Positions 1-5,694 of a stretch of 6,134 nucleotides of DNA are shown one piece after another; position 1 is the stretch's first letter; every line of letters starts with the position of its first letter. The translations under genes were made by a program, and so were the position numbers. The stretch is from Bacteroidia bacterium (lineage in GTDB: Bacteria; Bacteroidota; Bacteroidia; Bacteroidales; CAJPTX01), in the NCBI GenBank assembly GCA_905373665.1, contig CAJPTV010000117.1, positions 1 to 6,134 on the forward strand, given 5' to 3'. The notes under the pieces are model-generated. The model was not told the DNA's origin. It was given only the letters and a program-made list of their open reading frames with translations, and searched no databases.

Positions 1-28
1 GTTTAATAGGGGGTGCTGGGGAAGATAA

Positions 29-133
29 ATGAACTGGCAGAATCTGCTGGCATTGATGAGCCAATTAGAGAAACCTACTATGCGAGAAATTGATTCGACA
101 TTTCAAGCATACTTGAAATTACCGCCACTATAA
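29..133 (+). other. possible 34-codon small ORF upstream of the ATPase gene
   Basis: An ATG at 29 opens a 34-codon frame ending at a TAA (131-133). A purine-rich GGGGAAGA (18-25) sits 3 bases before the ATG, and an in-frame stop (26-28) lies directly before it, so the frame does not continue a longer upstream gene on this strand. The peptide begins MNWQNLLALM and ends FQAYLKLPPL, and its last part is encoded by the first palindromic repeat (100-119). It could be a small peptide or leader ORF, a remnant of a decayed gene, or chance. I recognise no family, and its overlap with a repeat argues for caution. Confidence 0.18.
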
Positions 134-188
134 CAGAATTTTCAAGCGTACTTGAAATTATCTACATTTGCGAAAGAATTTCAAGTAC
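100..188. repeat. 39-base-period palindromic repeat array (operator-like)
   Basis: The heptamer TTTCAAG starts at 101, 140 and 179, an exact 39-base spacing. The first two copies are full dyads, TTTCAAG-CATA-CTTGAAA (101-118, extended to 100-119 by one A/T pair) and TTTCAAG-CGTA-CTTGAAA (140-157). The third is a half site, AATTTCAAGTAC (177-188), ending 7 bases before the start codon of the ATPase gene. The AATT after the second dyad is also shared in part by the first. The dyads straddle a predicted promoter (-7 box 163-170), which fits operators for a dimeric regulator. They could instead form RNA hairpins or be a small repeat element. The repeat geometry is read directly; the role is inferred. 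Confidence 0.7.
139..170 (+). promoter_or_regulatory. predicted Bacteroidota promoter of the AAA/DUF4143 ATPase gene
   Basis: TACATTTG at 163-170 matches the Bacteroidota primary-sigma -7 consensus TAnnTTTG in every fixed position. A T-run (139-142), a weak match to the -33 TTTG element, lies 20 bases upstream, the expected spacing. Transcription would then begin near 175-178 and give a leader of roughly 20 bases before the ATG at 196. There is no Shine-Dalgarno sequence in that leader, which is common in this phylum. The second TTTCAAG dyad lies between the two promoter elements and the third half site near the start point, so a bound protein could block polymerase. Confidence 0.5.
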
Positions 189-195
189 ACCTAAC

Positions 196-1455
196 ATGGT
201 TACGTCAATACGGAAATACAACTTTTGGAATGAGAACCCTATTGACTTGGGCTACCTACGCACATTCTACACCGAAAAGATCGAGCAATACATTGATAAC
301 AAACTAATCAAAGTATTGGTGGGGCAGAGACGTGCAGGAAAGAGCTACATCCTAAGGCAAATAGCCTCACAACTCATTGCCAATGGCACTTCACCTAATA
401 ATATTCTTTATATCAACAAGGAATACCTAGAGTTTTCAGACATTCATAACTATCAAGATCTTGAGAACCTCTTTCAGCAATATAAGAAGGAACTCAATCC
501 GCAGGGGAAAGTATTCCTCTTTATCGATGAAATACAGGGAATTGAAGAGTGGGAGCGATTTGTCAACTCACATTCTCAAGACTTTGCTGAGCCTTGTGAG
601 ATATTTATTAGTGGGTCCAACTCCAATCTACTTTCAGGTGAGCTTGCGACTCTACTTTCAGGAAGATACGTAGCGTTTGAGATACTCCCATTTAGCTTCT
701 CAGAATTCTGTGGGATGAGTCAGATAGAACCTAACAAAAAGAGTTACATCGACTTCCTTCAAACCGGCGCACTTCCCGAGCTATTTAATCTTCCTAATGA
801 AGAGATGAAGCAAAACTATATCTCTTCTGTAAAAGATACGGTTATGCTTCGTGACATTGTTGCAAGATACAAAGTAAAGGATGTAAAGCTCCTAGATGAT
901 CTCTTTGTGTATCTGGTCAATAACGCCTCCAATATTATCTCCATTACGAACATCGTCAACTTCTTTAAGTCTCGAAACAGGAAAACCAACTACGAGACGC
1001 TCTCTAATTATATCTCCCACCTCGAGAGTACGTTCCTCATACACAAGGTAGAAAGATATAACATCAAGGGTAAAGAGACTATTTCAGCCAACAACAAGTA
1101 CTACCTAAATGACTTGTGCTACCACAATTACCTCTATTCAGGATTTGGCTATGGGATGGGCTACTTATTGGAGAATGCCGTCTATTTAAGTCTTAGGAGG
1201 GCAGGGTATCAAGTCTATGTGGGGACGAATAAAGATACGGAGGTCGACTTTGTTGCTATCAAAGGAGGAAATAGGTTATATTTCCAAGTCACTCTACAAC
1301 TGACTGAGCAAGAAACAATAGAGCGAGAGTACCGCTCTCTTTTGTCGATAGAAGATAATTTCAAGAAGTACGTGGTCAGTTTGGATGACTTCAAGCTCCC
1401 AACCAATGAAGGTATTGACCATATTTCGGCTTGGGAACTCGACAGTATTCTGTAA
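196..1455 (+). CDS. AAA_14 / DUF4143 family ATPase
   Basis: A 419-residue protein with an N-terminal P-loop ATPase domain: Walker A GQRRAGKS at 43-50, Walker B VFLFIDE at 106-112, and a sensor-type SGSN at 139-142 followed by LLSGR (R157, a candidate arginine finger). A winged-helix-like middle part (about 230-290) leads into the C-terminal DUF4143 region, which resembles a PD-(D/E)XK nuclease fold: E326, then EVDFVA at 349-354, then QVT at 364-366 where an active nuclease would carry ExK. The nuclease site therefore looks degenerate, as is usual in Bacteroidota members. The family is widespread in Bacteroidota and archaea and has no settled function; a DNA-linked ATPase role is inference. 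The ATG at 196 was chosen because the predicted promoter and repeats end just upstream. The gene is single, and its GC content (about 30-42% in sampled lines) is well below that of rpoN and tpiA, suggesting acquisition. Confidence 0.93.
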   Translation: MVTSIRKYNFWNENPIDLGYLRTFYTEKIEQYIDNKLIKVLVGQRRAGKSYILRQIASQLIANGTSPNNILYINKEYLEFSDIHNYQDLENLFQQYKKELNPQGKVFLFIDEIQGIEEWERFVNSHSQDFAEPCEIFISGSNSNLLSGELATLLSGRYVAFEILPFSFSEFCGMSQIEPNKKSYIDFLQTGALPELFNLPNEEMKQNYISSVKDTVMLRDIVARYKVKDVKLLDDLFVYLVNNASNIISITNIVNFFKSRNRKTNYETLSNYISHLESTFLIHKVERYNIKGKETISANNKYYLNDLCYHNYLYSGFGYGMGYLLENAVYLSLRRAGYQVYVGTNKDTEVDFVAIKGGNRLYFQVTLQLTEQETIEREYRSLLSIEDNFKKYVVSLDDFKLPTNEGIDHISAWELDSIL

Positions 1456-1471
1456 CGTATAAAGCCAACTA

Positions 1472-1519
1472 AATCCCCCCCTTGCTGGAGGAATGAAGAG
1501 GGGGATTACACACTTTTTT
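1472..1519 (+). terminator. probable rho-independent terminator of the ATPase gene
   Basis: AATCCCCC (1472-1479) pairs perfectly with GGGGGATT (1500-1507) around a 20-base loop, and a run of six T follows at 1514-1519 after a 6-base gap. It lies 17 bases after the ATPase stop codon. The long loop and the gap before the T-run make it weaker than the terminator at 4797-4836. The opposite strand lacks a clear T-run after the stem, so it probably does not serve rpoN. Confidence 0.55.
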
Positions 1520-1649
1520 AGGACACTACCCGAAATGTCTCTTCTCCACCGATTGGGTAACCAGTGGTTAGCCTTTCTGAATAGACTTTATAGAACTGCC
1601 GAATATTTCTGGGCTGTGCGCCCAATCCCCGCCCGTCCGGCGCGAGGAT
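1520..1649. other. non-coding gap between the convergent ATPase and rpoN genes
   Basis: About 130 bases with no supported gene. The only structure seen is a short 5-bp hairpin, TGGGC (1610-1614) with GCCCA (1620-1624) and a 5-base loop. It lacks a following T-run on either strand, so it is not called a terminator. A forward frame through here continues into the antisense of rpoN and has no recognisable protein features. The base composition changes within this gap, from the AT-rich ATPase side to the GC-rich rpoN side, so it may hold the edge of an inserted segment; no target duplication or insertion-sequence end was identified. Confidence 0.4.
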
Positions 1650-3155
1650 CTAAGACTCCCCTAGCACCATCTCCCGTCGCAGGCGCGCCATCGGGATGTT
1701 GAGCTGCTCGCGATACTTGGCTACCGTGCGTCGGGCTAGCGCAAACCCTTGTTCGTTGAGGGCATCGACGATCTGATCGTCCGTTAGGGGCGACTGCTTG
1801 TTCTCCCCCTCGATGACCGAGAGCATGGCAGCCTTGATCTTGCGCGTGGAGACGGTGTCGCCGTCTTGGTTCTGTATCCCTTCGCTAAAGAAGTCCTTTA
1901 GGGGCAAGATTCCGAATGGGGTCTGCACGTACTTGCTGTTGACGACCCGCGAGACCGTCGAGATGTCAAGCCCCGTCACCGAGGCAATATCCTTGAGTAT
2001 CAGGGGGCGGAGCTTGCGCATATCGCCATCCAAGAGATAGTCGTGCTGGTAGTCTACGATGGCTTGCATAACGGCCATCATGGTACGATTGCGCTGATTC
2101 AGGGCGTCAATAAACCACTGCGCCGCGTCAATCTTTTGCTTGACGAAGTGTGCCGCTTCGCGTTCCGATGGCGAGGAGTTCTTTCGCCGCGCCGCGTAGT
2201 CCTGCAACATACGTCGGTACTCGGCACTGATGTGCAGCTCGGGCATATTCTCTCCGTGAAGGGAAAGCACCAATTCGCCCGAACGTGCGTCGATGCCGAG
2301 GATGAAGTCGGGGATGATGGTCTGTGCACTGTTCAGGTGTCCGGTGTCGCCCATATCGCCCGGCTTGGGGTTGAGTTTCGAGATATAATCTAGGGCGGCA
2401 CGTAGCTTCTCGGGCGAGAGGCGTAGCTCCTCCTGGATGCGCGTATAGTGCTTCTGTACAAAACGTTGGTAACACTGCTCGAGGATATGACGCGCGTTGA
2501 CCGCCACCTCCGATTCTTGCCCACGCAGCTGTAACAGAAGACACTCTTGAAGGGACTGTGCGCCGATCCCCGCGGGTTCTAACTCTTGCACCCACCGGAG
2601 GGCTCTCTCTAGGGTGCGTAGAGGCACGTCCTCGCCTTGGAGGAGCAAGAGGTCGTCGCGCAAGGCTGCAAGGGGACGTCGCAGGTAGCCGTCGGCGTCG
2701 AGGTTGCCGATGATGTACTCGGCAAGGCGTCGTTCCTCCTCGCTAATTCGTAGGTAACCCAACTGCTCGAGGAGCTGATCGCGGAAGGTGACGGCATTGG
2801 CCAAGGGGGCTTCGTAGTCTTGGTCATCGCTGCCGCCGTACGCGGGTTCACGATATGCCGAATCGAACTCATCGTCGGAGAGGTAGTCGTCTATCGAGAA
2901 CTCATCTTCGCCCCCACTGGGGAGGCTCTCCTCCTCTTGGCGTTCGTCGCCATATTCCATTAACGGCGCTTCTTCCGTCCCTTCCAAGCTTTCTTCTTGC
3001 CCCCCTTCTTCTAGCGTGGGGTTGTCCTCCAGCTCTTTCTTGATGCGTTGTTCCAACTGCGCCAGCGGGATCTCCAAGAGCCTCACCACCTGGATTTGTT
3101 GTGGGGAGAGGCGCTGTTGCAATTTCTGCTGCAACGACTGTGACACTTTTGCCAT
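1650..3155 (-). CDS. rpoN: RNA polymerase sigma-54 factor RpoN
   Basis: A 501-residue sigma-54, full length for the family. Sigma-54 directs RNA polymerase to -24/-12 promoters and needs an AAA+ enhancer-binding activator to open DNA. Region I (about 1-48) is the Gln/Leu-rich activator-interacting part, with SLQQKLQQRLSPQQIQVVRL. Region II (about 49-115) is strongly acidic, rich in Glu, Asp and Gly. The core-binding region runs from about 120 to 320 and includes LAEYIIGNLDADGYL (144-158), a hallmark of the family. The DNA-binding part holds a helix-turn-helix at about 388-408 (DIASVTGLDISTVSRVVNSKY) followed by TPFGILPLKDFFSEG. The RpoN box ARRTVAKYRE is at 474-483, intact and canonical, and reads the -24 element. 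The gene is divergent from the cysteine desulfidase gene and convergent with the ATPase gene. The ATG at 3155 places region I at the very N-terminus, as expected. All regions are present, so it should be functional. Identity is secure. Confidence 0.98.
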   Translation of the reverse strand: MAKVSQSLQQKLQQRLSPQQIQVVRLLEIPLAQLEQRIKKELEDNPTLEEGGQEESLEGTEEAPLMEYGDERQEEESLPSGGEDEFSIDDYLSDDEFDSAYREPAYGGSDDQDYEAPLANAVTFRDQLLEQLGYLRISEEERRLAEYIIGNLDADGYLRRPLAALRDDLLLLQGEDVPLRTLERALRWVQELEPAGIGAQSLQECLLLQLRGQESEVAVNARHILEQCYQRFVQKHYTRIQEELRLSPEKLRAALDYISKLNPKPGDMGDTGHLNSAQTIIPDFILGIDARSGELVLSLHGENMPELHISAEYRRMLQDYAARRKNSSPSEREAAHFVKQKIDAAQWFIDALNQRNRTMMAVMQAIVDYQHDYLLDGDMRKLRPLILKDIASVTGLDISTVSRVVNSKYVQTPFGILPLKDFFSEGIQNQDGDTVSTRKIKAAMLSVIEGENKQSPLTDDQIVDALNEQGFALARRTVAKYREQLNIPMARLRREMVLGES

Positions 3156-3240
3156 AACCGACGACCCTAACTCTTAACACTAGTAAAGGTAGGTATTTCT
3201 AACGAAACGAAGGGGTAATTACCGCCTAAGAGCTTTTCAT

Positions 3241-3248
3241 TAAATTTG
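3241..3248 (+). promoter_or_regulatory. predicted -7 box for the cysteine desulfidase gene
   Basis: TAAATTTG matches the Bacteroidota TAnnTTTG box fully. No good -33 TTTG is seen about 20 bases upstream (the region reads GTAATTAC near 3215-3222), so the promoter call rests on the one element and its position 33 bases before the ATG at 3282. A start point near 3253-3256 would follow. The TTG at 3246-3248, the start of the longest open frame, lies inside this box, which argues against translation starting there. Confidence 0.45.
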
Positions 3249-3281
3249 CGGCGCGAACTAGAACAGATCCTTCTAAAGAAA

Positions 3282-4607
3282 ATGCGTGATTGTGACCAAC
3301 TCCCTATCGCCCTGCTCAAGCAGGAGGTACTCCCCGCCTGTGGTTGTACCGAACCCATCGCAGTAGCACTTGCCGTAGCTTATGCTCGCGAGCTTCTGGA
3401 TGCCCCCGTGGCGCGTATCGATGTCAAGACGAGTGCCAATATTTACAAGAATGGTATGGGGGTCGGAATCCCTGGTACGGGACGCACGGGGCTTCTCATT
3501 GCCGCGGCGCTCGGGGCGGTAGAAGGGCACTCGGCAGACGAGCTCAATCTGTTGAAGGATGTCAACGATGCTTCGGTTGCACGCGCTCTTGCGCTCATGG
3601 AGGCAGGTAAGGTGCGGGTCTCGGTCGCCGAGGGGATCGAGGAGAAGCTTTTTGTGTTAGCCACCGTCTTTTCGGCAGACGACGCCCATTCGGCCTCCTG
3701 CACCATCAGTGGCTCTCACACGCACGTCGCAAGCCGCATGAAAGATGGTTATGAGATGGAGAACCGCGGTTGTGGTGCGACTCAGAACCCGAGTGAACCC
3801 GCCTGCAGTGCGCAACCGACGACCACGCTCGACGGTAAGATGATCTCCATTGCACAAATCGTAGAGTTTGTCAATACGGTAGACTTCAACGACATTGCCT
3901 TCATCCTCGAGGCAGAGAAGCTAAACATGTATATCGCACGTGCGGGGATTGCGAAGCGTCATGGGCTGGGGGTCGGTTATGCTCTGATGCAGAAAATCGA
4001 AAGGAAGACGCTCGGCGATGACATCATCACCCGCTCGATGGCTATGACCGCCGCAGCCTCTGATGCACGTATGGCGGGGGCTACCCTTCCCGTGATGAGC
4101 AATTCGGGGAGTGGCAACCAAGGGATCACGGCCACCGTCCCCGTCTGTGTTGCAGCCCAGCAGCTCGGTAAGAGCGAAGAGGAGTTAGCGCGTGCCCTTA
4201 CTTTGGCACACCTAGTAGCCATCCACATCAAGGGTTATTTGGGTCGTCTATCGGCGCTATGTGGTTGTGTGGTAGCCTCCTCAGGTGCGGGTTGTGGCGT
4301 AGCTTACCTTATGGGGGGCGGTCGTAAGGAGGTAGAGGCGACGATTAAGAACATGCTCGGGAATATGACGGGTATGCTCTGTGATGGTGCAAAAGAGGGT
4401 TGTGCGCTGAAGGTATCTGCTGGCGTGAATGCTGCGGTAACGGCAGCGCTCTTGGCCATTGACGGTCACTGCATTTCGTCAAACGACGGTATCATTGAGG
4501 AGGATATCGAACGGACGATAGCCAACGTCGGTCGTATCGGCGCGGAGGGGATGCAAGAGACCGACAAGATGGTGCTCGACATCATGACCCACAAGGTGTG
4601 CAACTAG
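3282..4607 (+). CDS. L-cysteine desulfidase / UPF0597 (CdsB, CyuA-like) protein
   Basis: A 441-residue cytoplasmic enzyme of the UPF0597 family, related to the alpha part of iron-sulfur serine dehydratases. Members such as CdsB and E. coli CyuA (YhaM) use a [4Fe-4S] cluster to split L-cysteine into pyruvate, ammonia and sulfide. Numbered from the ATG at 3282, family hallmarks are GCTEP at 21-25 (Cys22), KNGMGVGIPGTG at 56-67, SDARMAGA at 260-267, SNSGSGNQG at 273-281, and three likely cluster cysteines: Cys327 (SALCG), Cys367 (LCDGAK) and Cys374 (EGCALK). The end, ETDKMVLDIMTHK, is also typical of Bacteroidota members. A Cys-containing stretch around 164-176 (GCGATQNPSEPAC) may be a local insertion. 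The open frame extends upstream to a TTG at 3246, but that codon lies in the predicted -7 box, and the ATG start gives an N-terminus near the family length. Substrate (cysteine or serine) is inferred from family. No regulator or transporter gene lies beside it. Confidence 0.9.
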   Translation: MRDCDQLPIALLKQEVLPACGCTEPIAVALAVAYARELLDAPVARIDVKTSANIYKNGMGVGIPGTGRTGLLIAAALGAVEGHSADELNLLKDVNDASVARALALMEAGKVRVSVAEGIEEKLFVLATVFSADDAHSASCTISGSHTHVASRMKDGYEMENRGCGATQNPSEPACSAQPTTTLDGKMISIAQIVEFVNTVDFNDIAFILEAEKLNMYIARAGIAKRHGLGVGYALMQKIERKTLGDDIITRSMAMTAAASDARMAGATLPVMSNSGSGNQGITATVPVCVAAQQLGKSEEELARALTLAHLVAIHIKGYLGRLSALCGCVVASSGAGCGVAYLMGGGRKEVEATIKNMLGNMTGMLCDGAKEGCALKVSAGVNAAVTAALLAIDGHCISSNDGIIEEDIERTIANVGRIGAEGMQETDKMVLDIMTHKVCN

Positions 4608-4686
4608 TCCTAAGGGCGGACGGCCCGTGGTTGAGGAGAGGCGTGAGATAGGGCGGAGGTGTTTAGAATCGACGAGCGAAGCGTTG

Positions 4687-4703
4687 ATGGCGAAAAGCGC
4701 CAT
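4687..4703. repeat. short GC-rich hairpin downstream of the desulfidase gene
   Basis: ATGGCG (4687-4692) pairs with CGCCAT (4698-4703) around the loop AAAAG. The stem is perfect but only 6 bp, and no T-run follows on either strand, so it is not a classical terminator. It may help stabilise the 3' end of the upstream transcript, or be chance. Confidence 0.3.
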
Positions 4704-4743
4704 GCGATCATATATCAAAATACAGATTACCAGTCTTTTGTAG

Positions 4744-4784
4744 GGGCGTAGCGTGCTACGCCCGCAACTCGCGGCAACGCCGCG
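4744..4784. repeat. REP-like pair of palindromes
   Basis: Two adjacent perfect palindromes: GGGCGTAG-CGTG-CTACGCCC (4744-4763) and CGCGGC-AAC-GCCGCG (4770-4784), joined by GCAACT. The core, preceded by GTAGG, resembles GGGCGTAG(C)-type extragenic palindromes that I know as recurrent intergenic elements in many bacteria; this is recollection, not a search. It lies between convergent genes, a typical site for REP elements, and just before a strong terminator. It could be a non-autonomous mobile repeat, a nuclease-protection hairpin or both. No transposase is present in the window. Confidence 0.55.
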
Positions 4785-4796
4785 CTGTGGTAATAA

Positions 4797-4836
4797 AAAA
4801 ATCCCCACCCTGCCGTATGGCGGAGTGGGGATTTTT
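4797..4836. terminator. strong bidirectional rho-independent terminator
   Basis: A 12-bp stem, AAAAATCCCCAC-like arm (4797-4808) with its partner (4825-4836), encloses an inner GCC/GGC stem (4812-4814 with 4819-4821) around a GTAT loop. The + strand has T4832-4836 after the GC-rich stem, and the - strand has the complement of A4795-4800, so it can stop transcription both ways. It stands between the convergent cysteine desulfidase gene (ends 4607) and tpiA (ends 4880) and probably serves both. Confidence 0.88.
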
Positions 4837-4879
4837 ATAAAGCCTGTTAAACGTGAATGTTTTGCCCCCCCCGCGCTTT

Positions 4880-5620
4880 TCACTTCCCACTGGGGAACGA
4901 GCAACCGATGGTGGTAAACGACTCGACGTCGAGCGAGGCACCTCCTATCAAGCCGCCCGAAACATGGGGCTGTGCAAAGAGATCCTTCGCATTCTCCGCA
5001 TTGCAGCTACCACCGTAAATCACGGGGACGTCAACCACGAAACGCTTGCGCATCGCTTCGGCTATCCGCGAACACATCCACTCCGCATCCTCTGGGGTCG
5101 CACTCTTGCGCGTACCAATAGCCCAGATGGGTTCGTAGGCAATCACGAGCTTCGCGGGGTCTACGAACTTCACCGTCTCTAACTGCACGGAGACGAATTG
5201 CCACACGGAGTCCATTCCGAGGTTACGCACCGCCTCGGGCTCGCCGACGCAGTAAAAGATCGTCATCTTTGCCTCCCGTGCTCGCTGCACCTTACGATCC
5301 AGAACGATGCTCCCCTCCTGACAAGGAAGACGGCGTTCGGAGTGTCCGATGATAACGGCCTTCACGCCATACGAGGCTAACATCTCGATCGAGACCTCGC
5401 CCGTATGTGCCCCGGGCTTGTGATCGGAACAGTTCTGCGCTCCCAACACACAACGGCTATCAGCGGGGAAGGATGCTAGATGAGGGTAGGACGGGAAGAG
5501 ATATACCTCAACGTCGGAGGGGATACGCTCCATACTCTTTTCAAACGATTGGAAAAAGCTCTCCGCCTCGGGACGCAACATATTCATTTTCCAGTTGCCT
5601 GCAAGAATCTTTCGTGCCAT
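4880..5620 (-). CDS. tpiA: triosephosphate isomerase
   Basis: A 246-residue TIM-barrel enzyme that interconverts dihydroxyacetone phosphate and glyceraldehyde 3-phosphate in glycolysis and gluconeogenesis in the cytoplasm. The key residues are in place: N9 and K11 in GNWKMN (8-13), catalytic H93 in GHSERR (92-97), catalytic E163 in AYEPIWAIGT (161-170), and the phosphate-binding YGGS (202-205) and LIGGASL (224-230). AQNCSDHKPGAHTGEVS (61-77) is also typical. The mobile loop 6 reads IGTRKSATPE, with R171 where most members have Gly (GTGK). The stretch VSGGLIGG (220-227) has Ser where Asp is usual. It is slightly shorter than the common length of about 250. The ATG at 5620 follows an AGGAGG ribosome-binding site (complement of 5629-5634). 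The gene stands alone with its own promoter; the terminator at 4797-4836 follows. Confidence 0.96.
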   Translation of the reverse strand: MARKILAGNWKMNMLRPEAESFFQSFEKSMERIPSDVEVYLFPSYPHLASFPADSRCVLGAQNCSDHKPGAHTGEVSIEMLASYGVKAVIIGHSERRLPCQEGSIVLDRKVQRAREAKMTIFYCVGEPEAVRNLGMDSVWQFVSVQLETVKFVDPAKLVIAYEPIWAIGTRKSATPEDAEWMCSRIAEAMRKRFVVDVPVIYGGSCNAENAKDLFAQPHVSGGLIGGASLDVESFTTIGCSFPSGK

Positions 5621-5627
5621 GAGTCTA

Positions 5628-5634
5628 TCCTCCT
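5628..5634 (-). promoter_or_regulatory. strong Shine-Dalgarno of tpiA
   Basis: Reading the minus strand, AGGAGGA lies 7 bases before the tpiA ATG. Such a full match is notable in Bacteroidota, where many genes lack a clear site (the ATPase gene here has none), and it confirms the start. Confidence 0.75.
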
Positions 5635-5654
5635 ATTAGATTACAATTTGCAAA

Positions 5655-5662
5655 CAAATATA
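5655..5662 (-). promoter_or_regulatory. predicted -7 box for tpiA
   Basis: On the minus strand TATATTTG matches TAnnTTTG fully. It lies 34 bases before the tpiA ATG, so the start point would be near 5647-5650 with a leader of about 30 bases containing the AGGAGG site. No clear -33 TTTG is seen at the expected distance, so confidence is moderate. Confidence 0.5.
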
Positions 5663-5694
5663 AACATTCTACGCATATAAGACCGCGCCCCACA

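Noticed and set aside
101..185. Repeat-spacer pattern as a tiny CRISPR array
   Set aside because: Only two full palindromic repeats with 18-19 base spacers and no cas genes; the position around a promoter fits operators better.
1493..1702. Forward 69-residue frame after the ATPase gene, with HFFRTLPEMSLL near its start
   Set aside because: It begins inside the terminator loop, runs into the antisense of rpoN and shows no recognisable domain. A remnant of an insertion sequence was considered but no ends or target duplication were found.
2128..2595. Long frames antisense or alternate to rpoN, including 2043-2393 (+) and 2128-2595 (-)
   Set aside because: They lie inside an intact rpoN and reflect its high GC content; their translations are low-complexity and rich in Arg or Ser.
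3184..3191. Minus-strand TACCTTTA as the -7 box of rpoN
   Set aside because: It matches TAnnTTTG except at the last base and has no -33 element at the right distance, so it is too weak to call.
4479..4904. Minus-strand 141-residue frame across the tail of the desulfidase gene and the intergenic region
   Set aside because: It crosses the REP-like palindromes and the strong terminator, overlaps two real genes and has no family features. Its CGRSTLRPYK part is just the palindrome translated.
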